A DNA stretch of 64,000 nt from CAIWMF01 sp964402065 (GCA_964402065.1 CAYOAN010000005.1:124001-188000); one strand, 5' to 3'; shown: positions 1-8,445, counted from the stretch's first letter. The notes: generated by a model not told the origin, from the sequence alone. Translations and numbers: made by a program.

Positions 1-172
1 AAGGAGAAATATATTTCCTAAGATTAAGATCGACTCTGTCCAAACATGGCTTGAGTGAGATTGGAAGAGGATTTGAAGTTCACAAAATAAAAATATAAAG
101 ACGCAGATTGAATAGAAGTTGAAAAATAGTGTCGCCATAAGAAGTCAAGAGTCTAGTTCAACTGCGCTGCTG

Positions 173-246
173 GGGATGTAGGACAAGGAACGCAGTGCAT
201 AGTGCATACTCGAGGCTAGCACCAGAGTGACGCAGTCCTGCGCCTC
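173..246 (-). repeat. Degenerate copy of interspersed element B
   Basis: This stretch resembles the middle of element B (better copies at 25613-25751 and 31567-31705) in inverted orientation: GATGTAGGACAAGGAACGCA, then CATACTCGAGGCT and GCACCAGAGTGACGC, all match in order with small changes. The terminal AGAGCGTTTTAAAA arms are not recognisable. I see nothing else supportable in 1-429, which lies downstream of the minus-strand gene at 430. Confidence 0.55.
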
Positions 247-429
247 TGTCGTAGCATTTGGACAGGATCTAAGAGATAAAGATGATGTAAATCCCATCTT
301 CCCTCATTATCTGGACTATTGGACTTGTTCTTCTTGGTGTCTTATAGACCAACTAATTTATGCAGCTGGTATATAAACCAGTGCTAAATTGGACTTCTGG
401 CATAAACTGCCTCATTTTTATTTACGTTG

Positions 430-1614
430 TTAGGTTGATTTTTTTAAAAATGACGAAGCCAGAAGCTTGATGAGTGCAATCAGAGCTAGAATAGCCAAGC
501 TCAGCTTAGCAGCTTTAAAGAAGAGGTCTTTTGATTGATCAAAATAGTATCTACTTGCGGGAGTACCTAACGTTGCTGCTCGTCCATCAGTGGTCCTCCG
601 GTTTGCCTGATCATGGCTATCAGCCGTTTTAAGTGGTGCGCTTGCTGATCTATTAGGGTTCTGAGGATCAAAGTGTTGAGATTGAGTCCAGAGATTTTCT
701 CCTTCTGATATGTCAGTGTTAGCTGCATCCTGGAAATGGGCTGCTGCCATGGCGGCTCTCTCTGCTTGCTGATAATAAACCTCAGCGTTGGCAGTATCTT
801 CATCTTTGAGTGCAGTAGCGCGCTGAAGCATCAAGTTACCAGCTTGATTCCATGCCTTTTTTTGATTTGGTATGTTAGTGTTAGCTGCATTCTGGAAATA
901 GCCTGCTGCGAGTGCAGCGCTCGCTGCTGCTAGATTATAAGTCTTAGCGAGTTCACTATTTCCATCCGATATTGCAATAGCGCTCTGAAGCTTCAAGTTT
1001 CCAGTTAGAGTCAAGGCCTTTTCTTCATCTTCTGATATGCCAAGCTTAGCTGCATTCTGGAAATAGATTGCTGCAACTAGGGCTCTTGCTGCTGCCTGAT
1101 GGTAATAGTCAGCCATTTGAGTATTTCCATCTGCGTGTGCAGTGGCGCTCTGAAGCTTGAAGTTTCCAACTCGAGTCAAGGCCGCTTTTTTATTTGGTAT
1201 GTGAGTGTTAGCTGCATCCTGGAAATCGATTGCTGCCAGTGCAGCGCTCCCTGCAGCCTTATTATAACGGTCAGCCAATAATCTGTTTTCTGGATCATCC
1301 CTCAGAGCACGATAGTGTTCTGATAGAGCAAGGGTTTCTTTTTTAGCACTCTCAGTCTTGATTTGTAAAATCACCTTGGAGAAGGCCTCTTTTCTAGATG
1401 GATCTTCTTCTACTACTGTAGTCTCATCTGAGTTAAGCTGGCTCTCCTCTTGGCCTTCAGAGGGATAGGGATTTTCTATGTCCCGTCCTCTGCCGCTTTC
1501 ACCTGCTCTACTAGCTGCCTCTGGTGATGTTCTTTGCTTCGAGGTAAAATCCATTGCCTCTAATGAAGAAAGCGTTAATAAAAAAAGAAGAAGGAGGGAG
1601 GGTTTCATTTTCAT
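430..1614 (-). CDS. Exported, membrane-anchored 54-residue-repeat protein (intact copy)
   Basis: This 394-residue protein is of no family I recognise. Residues 1-20 form a typical signal peptide (KMK, then a leucine-rich core, cleavage after LEA or nearby). Residues about 21-110 are acidic and low complexity. From about 113 there are four tandem units of about 54 residues (113-166, 167-221, 222-275, 276-311), each with an Ala-rich helix, a YFQNAAN- or DFQDAAN-like motif, a turn, GN-LKLQSA and DGN. This is a TPR/SEL1-like helical solenoid in appearance. A Ser/Asn-rich linker follows, then a hydrophobic segment (about 368-390) before a short KKST tail. The layout suggests a periplasmic repeat domain anchored at the C-terminus. 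It is the intact member of a local tandem duplication; the next gene shares its first ~230 residues almost exactly. No Shine-Dalgarno sequence precedes the ATG. Confidence 0.85.
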   Translation of the reverse strand: MKMKPSLLLLFLLTLSSLEAMDFTSKQRTSPEAASRAGESGRGRDIENPYPSEGQEESQLNSDETTVVEEDPSRKEAFSKVILQIKTESAKKETLALSEHYRALRDDPENRLLADRYNKAAGSAALAAIDFQDAANTHIPNKKAALTRVGNFKLQSATAHADGNTQMADYYHQAAARALVAAIYFQNAAKLGISEDEEKALTLTGNLKLQSAIAISDGNSELAKTYNLAAASAALAAGYFQNAANTNIPNQKKAWNQAGNLMLQRATALKDEDTANAEVYYQQAERAAMAAAHFQDAANTDISEGENLWTQSQHFDPQNPNRSASAPLKTADSHDQANRRTTDGRAATLGTPASRYYFDQSKDLFFKAAKLSLAILALIALIKLLASSFLKKST

Positions 1615-1661
1615 TTTGTGGGCATAAGCTACTTCAAATTTAGGAGGTGCGCTAACTTTTT

Positions 1662-1770
1662 TTAAAAAAATGAGGAAGCCAGAAGCTTGATAACTGCAAT
1701 GAAAGCTAAAACAGCCAAGCTGAGCTTAGCAGCTTTAAAGAAGAGGTCTTTTGACTGATCAAAATAGGAT
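1662..1770 (-). pseudogene. Out-of-frame 3' tail (membrane anchor) of the frameshifted paralog
   Basis: This segment encodes the same C-terminal stretch as its neighbours (YFDQSKDLFFKAAKL and then a hydrophobic helix ending LLASSFF), but it is cut off from the gene upstream by a one-base insertion. At 1774-1776 this copy reads CTACTTTGC where the intact copy (about 551) and the third copy (about 2970) read CTACTTGC. Without the extra base the gene would run to a stop at 1662. It is either a real frameshift or a base-calling or assembly error. Confidence 0.75.
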
Positions 1771-2811
1771 CTACTTTGCAGTAGTACCTAACGCTACTGC
1801 TGCATCAGTGGTCGTCGAGTTTGCCTGATCATGGCTATCAGCCGTTTCAAGTGGTGCGCTTGCTGATCTATTAGGGTTCTGAGGATCAAAGTCGTGAGGT
1901 TGAGTCCCGGGATTTTCTTCTTCTGGTGTGTCAGTCTTAACTTCATCTGGGAGGCTCGCTCTTTGTTGCTCATCAAGCGGAGCCACTTGAAGATCTCTAT
2001 TTTCTAATATATCAGCACTCTGAAAGTGAAACTTTCCTAATTGATAGAACTCCTTTTTTTCATTTGGTATGTTAGTGTTAGCTGCATCCTGGAAATTGAT
2101 TGCTGCGAGTGCAGCGCTCGCTGCTGCTAGATTATAAGTCTCAGCGAGTTCACTATTTCCATCCGATATTGCAATAGCGCTCTGAAGCTTCAAGTTTCCA
2201 GTTAGAGTCAAGGCCTTTTCTTCATCTTCTGATATGCCAAGCTTAGCTGCATTCTGGAAATAGATTGCTGCAACTAGGGCTCTTGCTGCTGCCTGATGGT
2301 AATAGTCAGCCATTTGAGTATTTCCATCTGCGTGTGCAGTGGCGCTCTGAAGCTTGAAGTTTCCAACTCGAGTCAAGGCCGCTTTTTTATTTGGTATGTG
2401 AGTGTTAGCTGCATCCTGGAAATCGATTGCTGCCAGTGCAGCGCTCCCTGCAGCCTTATTATAACGGTCAGCCAATAATCTGTTTTCTGGATCATCCCTC
2501 AGAGCACGATAGTGTTCTGATAGAGCAAGGGTTTCTTTTTTAGCACTCTCAGTCTTGATTTGTAAAATCACCTTGGAGAAGGCCTCTTTTCTAGATGGAT
2601 CTTCTTCTACTACTGTAGTCTCATCTGAGTTAAGCTGGCTCTCCTCTTGGCCTTCAGAGGGATAGGGATTTTCTATGTCCCGTCCTCTGCCGCTTTCACC
2701 TGCTCTACTAGCTGCCTCTGGTGATGTTCTTTGCTTCGAGGTAAAATCCATTGCCTCTAATGAAGAAAGCGTTAATAAAAAAAGAAGAAGGAGGGAGGGT
2801 TTCATTTTCAT
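1771..2811 (-). CDS. Frameshifted paralog of the 54-residue-repeat protein, lacking the C-terminal anchor
   Basis: The product has 346 residues. Its first ~239 residues (signal peptide, acidic region, repeat units 1-2 and the start of unit 3) match the gene at 430-1614 almost exactly. It then diverges: unit 3 ends differently (FYQLGKFHFQSAD), unit 4 is missing, and a Pro/Glu/Asp-rich linker leads to the same NPNRSASAPL segment. The frame breaks after ALGTT because of an extra T (plus strand) near 1775, ending the protein at TAAK-stop without the transmembrane segment. If translated as read, it would be secreted or periplasmic rather than anchored. The identical 5' flank shared with the first copy means both would be controlled by the same upstream sequence. 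Confidence 0.75.
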   Translation of the reverse strand: MKMKPSLLLLFLLTLSSLEAMDFTSKQRTSPEAASRAGESGRGRDIENPYPSEGQEESQLNSDETTVVEEDPSRKEAFSKVILQIKTESAKKETLALSEHYRALRDDPENRLLADRYNKAAGSAALAAIDFQDAANTHIPNKKAALTRVGNFKLQSATAHADGNTQMADYYHQAAARALVAAIYFQNAAKLGISEDEEKALTLTGNLKLQSAIAISDGNSELAETYNLAAASAALAAINFQDAANTNIPNEKKEFYQLGKFHFQSADILENRDLQVAPLDEQQRASLPDEVKTDTPEEENPGTQPHDFDPQNPNRSASAPLETADSHDQANSTTTDAAVALGTTAK

Positions 2812-2858
2812 TTTGTGGGCATAAGCTACTTCAAATTTAGGAGGTGCGCTAACTTTTT

Positions 2859-3080
2859 TTAAAAAAATGAGGAAGCCAGAAGCTTGATAACTGCAATGAA
2901 AGCTAAAACAGCCAAGCTGAGCTTAGCAGCTTTAAAGAAGAGGTCTTTTGACTGATCAAAATAGGATCTACTTGCTGCAAGGTGTATGGCTAGGAGATAT
3001 ATCTTCTTTCTTGCATCTTTTTCGTGGTGATATTTTGCTGACATTTTATGAGCAAGATCACGTCGTTGTAGTGTTAACAA
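2859..3080 (-). pseudogene. 3' remnant of a third 54-residue-repeat paralog
   Basis: This is a 73-codon open frame. Its last ~37 residues (SRSYFDQSKDLFF and then a hydrophobic helix ending LLASSFF) match the C-terminal anchor of the intact protein at 430-1614, with DNA identical to 1662-1778. The preceding ~35 residues (basic, KMSAKYHHEKDARKK) are not similar to the repeat domain. No signal peptide or repeats are present, so it looks like the stump left by the duplication, not a working gene. A short expressed membrane peptide cannot be excluded. Confidence 0.6.
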
Positions 3081-3228
3081 TCTCGTTCCGTAATATTAAA
3101 AATTGCTTAGCTAAAGCTTAATTAATTATTGAAAGTAGTATTAGTTAAAAGTAATAGACTTTTTGAGCCTCCTCTATAAATAACCCTTCCTTGCTTTTTA
3201 TGGTGTTCTGAATTAGAGTTTAGGTCTT

Positions 3229-4233
3229 ATGAGTAAAAAAGAATCTACGATCCTGAACAAAGTCATTTTATCTATTGTTGTTTGGGTGCCTCTTCTAGCG
3301 ACTGTTTATGCTATTGTCCTTTTATGGAACCGCATGGTTGATCTCCCTGCACTTCTTGTGATGCTAGTCATGTTCATCTTAGGTGGTTTTGGAATTACGA
3401 TTGGCTATCACCGAATGCTCACACACAAATCGTTTCAGGCGCCTGACTGGATACGAGCTTTTTTCTTAGCCTTAGGATCAATGACGCTTCAGGGACCAGC
3501 TGTTAATTGGGCAGCAACCCATAACCAGCACCACGCTTACTCTGATGATGATAATGATCCCCATAGTCCTTTGCGTAGTTTTTTCCATGGACATGTTGGT
3601 TGGATTTTAGATGATTTTCAACCTGATGTGGAAAAGTATGCAGGACCTCTCTTAAGAGATCGTTTGATTGTATTTATGAGCAAAACCTTTTTGGTTTGGG
3701 TTTTTCTTGGATTTCTTGTTCCTACCTTAGTTTGCGGATGGCTTTTGTCGCTCCACGGCGGAGGGCTTGAAGGTTTTAAAAAAGGATGTTGGGAAGGTTT
3801 TCTTTGGGGAGGACTGGTTCGCGTTTTCTTAAATCATCACGTTACTTGGTCTGTTAACTCCATCTGTCACACTTTTGGTGGTCGTGATTTTGAAACAACA
3901 GATGTAAGTCGAAATAACTTTATTTTTGGTATCTTAGCTCTTGGAGAGGGCTGGCACAATAATCACCATGCATTTCCTCGTTCTGCTTTTCACGGCATGA
4001 AGTGGTGGCAAATTGATCCTTCTGCATGGATCATTAGAGCATTAGAAAAGCTTGGACTGGTCCGAGAGGTTGTTCGCATTTCTCCAGATCGCATTGCTAA
4101 GCGTCGCAAACAAGGTGTCGGAACAACAGAAGGAGATATTCTTCCAGGTATTACGCTTACTCCTGAAACAGCCTCGGCAGCATTGGCTAGTGCTGTACCT
4201 CCAGCTTCTTCAACAATGCCATCAGTCGGATAA
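3229..4233 (+). CDS. Fatty-acid (acyl-CoA) desaturase
   Basis: This is a membrane-bound di-iron desaturase of the OLE1/DesC (delta-9 acyl-CoA desaturase) family. It would introduce a cis double bond into saturated acyl chains and so set membrane fluidity. All three histidine boxes are visible: HRMLTH near residue 63 (HX4H), HNQHHAY near 104 (HXXHH) and HNNHHAF near 247 (HXXHH). Paired hydrophobic segments lie at about 10-60 and 145-200. At 334 residues it is normal length, with a Pro/Ala/Ser-rich C-terminal tail. It stands alone and is followed by a terminator-like hairpin inside repeat element A. There is no clear Shine-Dalgarno before the ATG. The exact acyl substrate (CoA or ACP) and position cannot be told from sequence. 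Confidence 0.9.
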   Translation: MSKKESTILNKVILSIVVWVPLLATVYAIVLLWNRMVDLPALLVMLVMFILGGFGITIGYHRMLTHKSFQAPDWIRAFFLALGSMTLQGPAVNWAATHNQHHAYSDDDNDPHSPLRSFFHGHVGWILDDFQPDVEKYAGPLLRDRLIVFMSKTFLVWVFLGFLVPTLVCGWLLSLHGGGLEGFKKGCWEGFLWGGLVRVFLNHHVTWSVNSICHTFGGRDFETTDVSRNNFIFGILALGEGWHNNHHAFPRSAFHGMKWWQIDPSAWIIRALEKLGLVREVVRISPDRIAKRRKQGVGTTEGDILPGITLTPETASAALASAVPPASSTMPSVG

Positions 4234-4302
4234 GCTCTATTAAGATTGTTCTAGTTGCTGTTAATGCTAAGGACTTATTTAGTCTCGCTGGAACATGTTA
4301 AC

Positions 4303-4389
4303 GATAGTGTATTAAATCGAAAAGAGCATGCGATAAGCGTGCTCTTTTTCTTTGGGAGTGTGTTCCGTAGTTTTATGCTATCACGAGGT
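4303..4389 (+). repeat. Element A, left half
   Basis: This begins with GATAGTGTATTAAAT, matching the left terminal repeat of the full element A copies at 32704-32868 and 51011-51174, and continues through the internal hairpin and TTTGGGAGTGTGTTC. It changes without interruption into element B at 4390, so the right end of A is missing. A directly followed by B recurs at 23965-24235 and 32704-33006. Confidence 0.75.
4320..4351 (+). terminator. Intrinsic terminator-like hairpin after the desaturase gene (inside element A)
   Basis: AAAGAGCATGC, a five-base loop, then GCGTGCTCTTT run into TTCTTT. This gives a stem of about ten pairs with one mismatch and a U-rich 3' side, 87 bases past the desaturase stop. 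The same hairpin is conserved in other element A copies. Confidence 0.6.
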
Positions 4390-4494
4390 AGAGCATGTTA
4401 AAAACATTCTATAGCCGCGCATTGCGGCGTCACTCCGTTTCTGCGCTCCTCGTTTCTGGCACGACATCGGCTATTATCTTTTTTAAAAAGCTCC
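4390..4494 (+). repeat. Element B, internally deleted copy
   Basis: It starts with AGAGCATGTTAAAAACATTC and CTATAGCCGCGCATTGCGGC and ends with CATCGGCTATTATC and TTTTAAAAAGCTCC. The middle block found in complete copies (GCTTGAAGCCTCGAGTAT and following) is absent. Its right end touches the last codons of pyrB, whose stop is at 4495-4497. Confidence 0.75.
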
Positions 4495-5463
4495 TTAGGG
4501 AGCCAAATTTTTTACCACATCAAGAATCATTGCAAAGAGAGCCATTCGAATAGGCACGCCGTTAGCTGCCTGTCTAAAAATAGCCAAGGAGGGATGGTCA
4601 TTAAGATCAACATCAATTTCATTGGCCCGTTGATCGCGTGGAAGAGGATGCAGTATGAGTGCTCCAGGAAGACAGGATTGTTCGTAAGTTGCACGATTAA
4701 GACTATAGCGGCCACGATAGCTTTTGGCTTCATCAGGAGACGAGAAACGCTCTTCTTGCAAGCGTGTCATATAAATCACATCGGCACTGGCAATGCCTGT
4801 TTTAAAATCTTCTGTTTGGTGAACGTGATGGCCATGCTGACGTGTTTCTTCTAAGATAGCTGCTGGCATTTTCAACGATTCTGGCGCAACCCATGTGAAA
4901 TGAATGTTTTTAAATCGTGAAAGTAATTTTGTTAGCGAGTGAACGGTGCGCCCATGCTTGAGATCGCCAACCATCGCAATAGAAAGACCATTGAGATCTT
5001 CGAAGCTGCGATTTTGTTCTTTCATGATCGTATAGAGATCAAGCAACGCTTGTGTTGGGTGCTCTCCCGTTCCATCTCCGCCACTGATTAAAGGGCAGCT
5101 TGTGGCCTTAGCGAAATCTTGAACGGCTCCTTGCGTTGGGTGGCGTACCACAAATAGGTCGACATAATTTTCCATAATACGACTTGTGTCATAAAGGGAT
5201 TCTCCCTTCACAACTGAGGTAGAAGCAAGATCTGCGACTTCATAAACTGCTCCGCCAAGCCGGTAAAAAGCAGTTGCAAAGCTCATGCGAGTGCGGGTGC
5301 TTGGTTCAAAAAAAATATTTCCTAATACGGCCCCTTCGAGTGCTCGTGTAAATTTTTTACGTTGAGCATAAGGCTCCATGATTTTTGCTACTGAAAAAAT
5401 TTCAGCAATATCAGCTTTTTCAAATTGATCGATGGACAGGATATCGGCGTTTTTAAAAATCAT
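4495..5463 (-). CDS. pyrB: Aspartate carbamoyltransferase catalytic chain
   Basis: This catalyses carbamoyl phosphate + L-aspartate to N-carbamoyl-L-aspartate, the committed step of pyrimidine synthesis, in the cytoplasm. The carbamoyl-phosphate site FFEPSTRTRMSF lies at about residues 52-63, HPTQALLD at about 135, and the aspartate-loop region HPLPR near 272. At 322 residues it is close to the usual 300-315. No regulatory chain (pyrI) or dihydroorotase is adjacent. The ATG at 5463 fits the family start. A good sigma-70-like promoter lies just upstream, and repeat element B abuts the stop codon. Confidence 0.95.
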   Translation of the reverse strand: MIFKNADILSIDQFEKADIAEIFSVAKIMEPYAQRKKFTRALEGAVLGNIFFEPSTRTRMSFATAFYRLGGAVYEVADLASTSVVKGESLYDTSRIMENYVDLFVVRHPTQGAVQDFAKATSCPLISGGDGTGEHPTQALLDLYTIMKEQNRSFEDLNGLSIAMVGDLKHGRTVHSLTKLLSRFKNIHFTWVAPESLKMPAAILEETRQHGHHVHQTEDFKTGIASADVIYMTRLQEERFSSPDEAKSYRGRYSLNRATYEQSCLPGALILHPLPRDQRANEIDVDLNDHPSLAIFRQAANGVPIRMALFAMILDVVKNLAP

Positions 5464-5489
5464 GAAGGTAATAAAAATGAAGAATTAGC

Positions 5490-5517
5490 ATCATAAAGAA
5501 AAAAAGAACGTCACCAA
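5490..5517 (-). promoter_or_regulatory. Putative sigma-70 promoter of pyrB
   Basis: On the minus strand TTGGTG (5517-5512) is followed after 16 bases by TATGAT (5495-5490), putting the transcript start near 5483 and giving a leader of about 20 bases before the ATG at 5463. Consensus match is good at -10 and fair at -35; not tested. Confidence 0.45.
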
Positions 5518-5528
5518 GAAAAAGTTTT

Positions 5529-5561
5529 TCTGTAACCTGTAAGCTCCAAGCTGTAACCTGC
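5529..5561. promoter_or_regulatory. CTGTAACCTG-type intergenic motif cluster (pyrB/cysD)
   Basis: CTGTAACCTGTAAGCTCC is followed by AAGCTGTAACCTGCCTG. This is the longest example in the window of a motif that otherwise sits just before start codons (ribH, the GNAT gene, the 18552 methyltransferase, purC, sucB, thyA). Here it lies between divergent pyrB and cysD. Its function is unknown. Confidence 0.5.
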
Positions 5562-5680
5562 CTGTTGCGCGATCGTTTAAATGATTGGTTAAAATGTACC
5601 TTTTGTGACTTTCAATAACTTAGAGCTTGTCACAAGAGAGAGGTATTCTAACTTTTTACTGCAACTGCTGTGAAAGAATA

Positions 5681-6502
5681 ATGAATCATCTTGATCAACT
5701 TGAATCTCAAAGTATCTATCTCCTTAGAGAGGCCTATCATCTCTTTCCCCGCCTCTGCTTGCTCTGGAGTATGGGAAAAGATTCCAATGTTCTACTGTGG
5801 TTAACCAAGAAGGCTTTTGCAGGGCACGTTCCTTATCCGTTGCTTCACATTGACACTACTTACGAGTTTCCTGAAATGCTCGAGTTTCGGGCTTGGGCAC
5901 AAAAATACTATGGATTTGAGCTTATGGTTAAGATCAATCATGACGCTAGGAATGGCTTGGGATCTTACTCTGAATCGATTGGCTATGAAACACACGATCC
6001 GATGAGAGTAACGCATGAATTAAAAACAGTAGCCTTAAAGCAATTCATGAATGAACAAAATTTTGATGCGTTGATTACTGGGATTCGACGAGACGAAGAT
6101 GCAACGCGTGCCAAAGAGCGTTATTTTTCTCCCCGAAAAAATACTTTCGAATGGGATTATAAAAATCAGCCGCCAGAGTTTTGGAATCAAGGTTCCGTAA
6201 AATTAGCTCCAGGAGAACATGTCCGCATCCAGCCTCTACTAGATTGGACGGAAGTTGATATTTGGCGTTATCTTGAACGAGAAAAAATTCCTATTCCAAC
6301 AATGTATTTTTCGCGCGAGGGAAAGCGCTATCGCTCTCTCGGATGCTGGCCGATTACAAAGCCAGTGGAAAGCTCCGCTGCGACGATTGAAGAAATTATT
6401 GAAGAGTTACACCTGACAAAAACCGCTGAGCGTTCTGGTCGTGTTCAAGATCATCAAGAGCGCTATGCTATGCAGCAGCTTCGAGCAAAAGGATTTTTGT
6501 AA
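5681..6502 (+). CDS. cysD: Sulfate adenylyltransferase subunit 2
   Basis: This is the catalytic ATP-pyrophosphatase subunit that makes adenosine 5'-phosphosulfate (APS) from sulfate and ATP, driven by the GTPase partner CysN. The PP-loop SMGKDS is near residue 31, with LLHIDTTYEFPEM and GIRRDED following as in CysD. The open frame extends upstream to a TTG at 5627, but the ATG at 5681 gives MNHLDQLES, aligning with the family's start, and is chosen; the product is 273 residues. The next gene, cysNC, begins two bases after the stop, so the pair is translated from one message. No PAPS reductase or sulfite reductase gene is in view; sulfotransfer or assimilation genes must be elsewhere. Confidence 0.93.
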   Translation: MNHLDQLESQSIYLLREAYHLFPRLCLLWSMGKDSNVLLWLTKKAFAGHVPYPLLHIDTTYEFPEMLEFRAWAQKYYGFELMVKINHDARNGLGSYSESIGYETHDPMRVTHELKTVALKQFMNEQNFDALITGIRRDEDATRAKERYFSPRKNTFEWDYKNQPPEFWNQGSVKLAPGEHVRIQPLLDWTEVDIWRYLEREKIPIPTMYFSREGKRYRSLGCWPITKPVESSAATIEEIIEELHLTKTAERSGRVQDHQERYAMQQLRAKGFL

Positions 6503-6504
6503 TC

Positions 6505-8346
6505 ATGAATCATTCTACGCCTCTTCATATCATCACGGTTGGTCATGTTGATCATGGTAAGTCGACTTTGTTAGGACGTCTTCTTTACGATACAGATTCA
6601 CTTTTTCACGAACAGAGAAAAGCATTGGAACTAACAGCGCTTGACGGGAAGCCTGTGGAATGGGCTTCTGTTCTTGATGCTTTTCTCGAAGAGCAAACGC
6701 AAAATATTACCATTGATACCACACAGTTAGTGTTACGTACTGCGCAACGAGATTACGTGATGATTGATGCTCCAGGGCATGAAGAATTTCTTAAAAACAT
6801 GATTGCAGGCGCTACTCGCGCTGATGCAGCGCTTCTTCTCATTGACGCAGCTCAAGGAATTCAGAATCAAACGCAGAAGCATCTTCAGCTTTTAAGTTTG
6901 ATGGGAATCAAGCAGGTGATTGTGCTTGTGAACAAAATGGATCTCATTGATCGAGACGAAGCACTTTTTAAAACAAGAGCAGAGGAAATAAAAAAATTAT
7001 TTCATCAAAATAGTGTGCTGCCCAAACAAATAATCCCGATCGTTGCGAGTGCTGGAGAAAACGTAGCTGTAAAAAGTTCGAAAATGAATTGGTATGAAGG
7101 CGCTACCTTGATGGAAGCTTTGGGACAAATAATGACCGTGCCAACGCTTGAAAAAAAGCCGTTACGATTAATGGTTCAAGATGTCTATCGCTTCGATGAA
7201 CGACGGTTAGTTGTTGGGCGTGTTGAATCAGGCATATTGAGGGTGGGAGAAAATATTGTTTTTTGGCCAGGTCGGAAAAAAAGTCGAGTGAAATCAATTG
7301 AGGACTGGGCAACCCCTCAACAACCACAATCTGCAGTTGCTGGAAAATCTGTTGCTATCACATTAGAGGATCCAGTTTTTGTGGAGCGAGGTTATATTGG
7401 AAGTGACGAAAAAGAATTGCCTTTAGAAAGTCGCGAACTCAATGCGAAGATTTTTTGGTTAGATTCGGAGGAGCTCTCGTTAAATCAGGCTGTCAGGTTT
7501 CAGCTTGGCACAGAGCAAGCAGAGGGGAGGGTGATTGAGATCTTAAACTCAGAAAAAAAATCTATAAGTCAGCATGACATTGTAGATGTAAAAATTCACC
7601 TTACTCATTCGTTAATTTATGATTGCTACGAGGAGATTGCTCCTATGGGACGCTTTGCCATCATCATACAAGAACGTCTAGCAGGTGGAGGAATTGTTCT
7701 TGCTTCTCATCAAAATATGACTGCTGATAGGGCTATCAAAAGTAATCATCTTTCATGGAGCGTGAGTGCCGTTGATCGATCGATGCGGAAAAAACAATTT
7801 GGACATCCTGGAATCGTACTTTGGTTGACAGGATTGTCAGGCTCTGGAAAGTCCACCATTGCAAGAGGCTTGGAATCATTGTTGCATCAACAAGGGATGG
7901 CTACGATGATCTTAGATGGTGATAACTTAAGGCATGGATTGTGTGCTGATCTTGATTTTTCGCTAGAAGATCGGAGCGAAAACATCCGACGCACGGGGGA
8001 GGTTGCTAAGCTTTTTGCAGAAGCAGGACTAGTGACCATTTGTGCTTTGATTTCTCCGTTGAGTGTCGATCGAGAACGTGTGAGGTTTTCCTGTTTACGA
8101 GATGGGATTTTGTTTAAGGAAATCTTCGTTGATGCTTCGCTAGAAGTGTGTGAAGCCCGTGACCCTCGCGGACTTTATCAAAAAGCACGGCGAGGTGAAC
8201 TACTCTCATTCACTGGAATTACCTCTCCTTATCAAGCTCCAACAGCTCCAGATGCGCATCTTTCAACCGCCTGCTCTTCAAGTAGAGAGACGATTACTCA
8301 ACTTTATGAATTAGTGATAGAGTGGACTGAAGGGACGAGAGATTGA
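6505..8346 (+). CDS. cysNC: Bifunctional sulfate adenylyltransferase subunit 1 / APS kinase
   Basis: This is a fusion of the CysN GTPase, which activates CysD, and CysC, which phosphorylates APS to PAPS. The GTPase domain shows GHVDHGKST (about 12-20), DAPGHEEF (about 87-94) and NKMD (about 143-146), followed by EF-Tu-like beta-barrel domains to about 430. The APS kinase domain has GLSGSGKST at about 446-454, DGDNLRHGL and the FTGI--PYQAP segment near the end. At 613 residues the length is as expected for NodQ/CysNC proteins. Key motifs in both halves are intact. It forms a two-gene operon with cysD. Confidence 0.94.
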   Translation: MNHSTPLHIITVGHVDHGKSTLLGRLLYDTDSLFHEQRKALELTALDGKPVEWASVLDAFLEEQTQNITIDTTQLVLRTAQRDYVMIDAPGHEEFLKNMIAGATRADAALLLIDAAQGIQNQTQKHLQLLSLMGIKQVIVLVNKMDLIDRDEALFKTRAEEIKKLFHQNSVLPKQIIPIVASAGENVAVKSSKMNWYEGATLMEALGQIMTVPTLEKKPLRLMVQDVYRFDERRLVVGRVESGILRVGENIVFWPGRKKSRVKSIEDWATPQQPQSAVAGKSVAITLEDPVFVERGYIGSDEKELPLESRELNAKIFWLDSEELSLNQAVRFQLGTEQAEGRVIEILNSEKKSISQHDIVDVKIHLTHSLIYDCYEEIAPMGRFAIIIQERLAGGGIVLASHQNMTADRAIKSNHLSWSVSAVDRSMRKKQFGHPGIVLWLTGLSGSGKSTIARGLESLLHQQGMATMILDGDNLRHGLCADLDFSLEDRSENIRRTGEVAKLFAEAGLVTICALISPLSVDRERVRFSCLRDGILFKEIFVDASLEVCEARDPRGLYQKARRGELLSFTGITSPYQAPTAPDAHLSTACSSSRETITQLYELVIEWTEGTRD

Positions 8347-8445
8347 AGTAGTATGAAACAGTATTATTTCTTTTAACTGGAATGGAACTCCTATGTTGAG
8401 TTTGATCGGCAGTTGAAGAAGCGGAAAGAGAGAGGCTTAACGTCG

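Larger units (their letters stand above)
904..2975. repeat. Tandem direct duplication, two 875-bp arms offset by 1197 bp
   Basis: Bases 904-1778 and 2101-2975 are nearly identical, including synonymous positions and the non-coding spacer. Each arm holds the 3' tail of one gene, the spacer and the 5' ~235 codons of the next gene. In the part I compared by eye I saw one substitution (Lys/Glu in unit 3) and one single-base insertion near 1775. Such identity implies a recent duplication or gene conversion. Outside the arms the paralogs diverge: their 3' parts differ in repeat number and linker. Confidence 0.9.

Noticed and set aside
736..1281. Plus-strand Cys-rich open frames opposite the repeat-protein genes
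   Set aside because: They are antisense readings of Ala-rich repeat codons; the same peptide reappears at 2296 because of the duplication.
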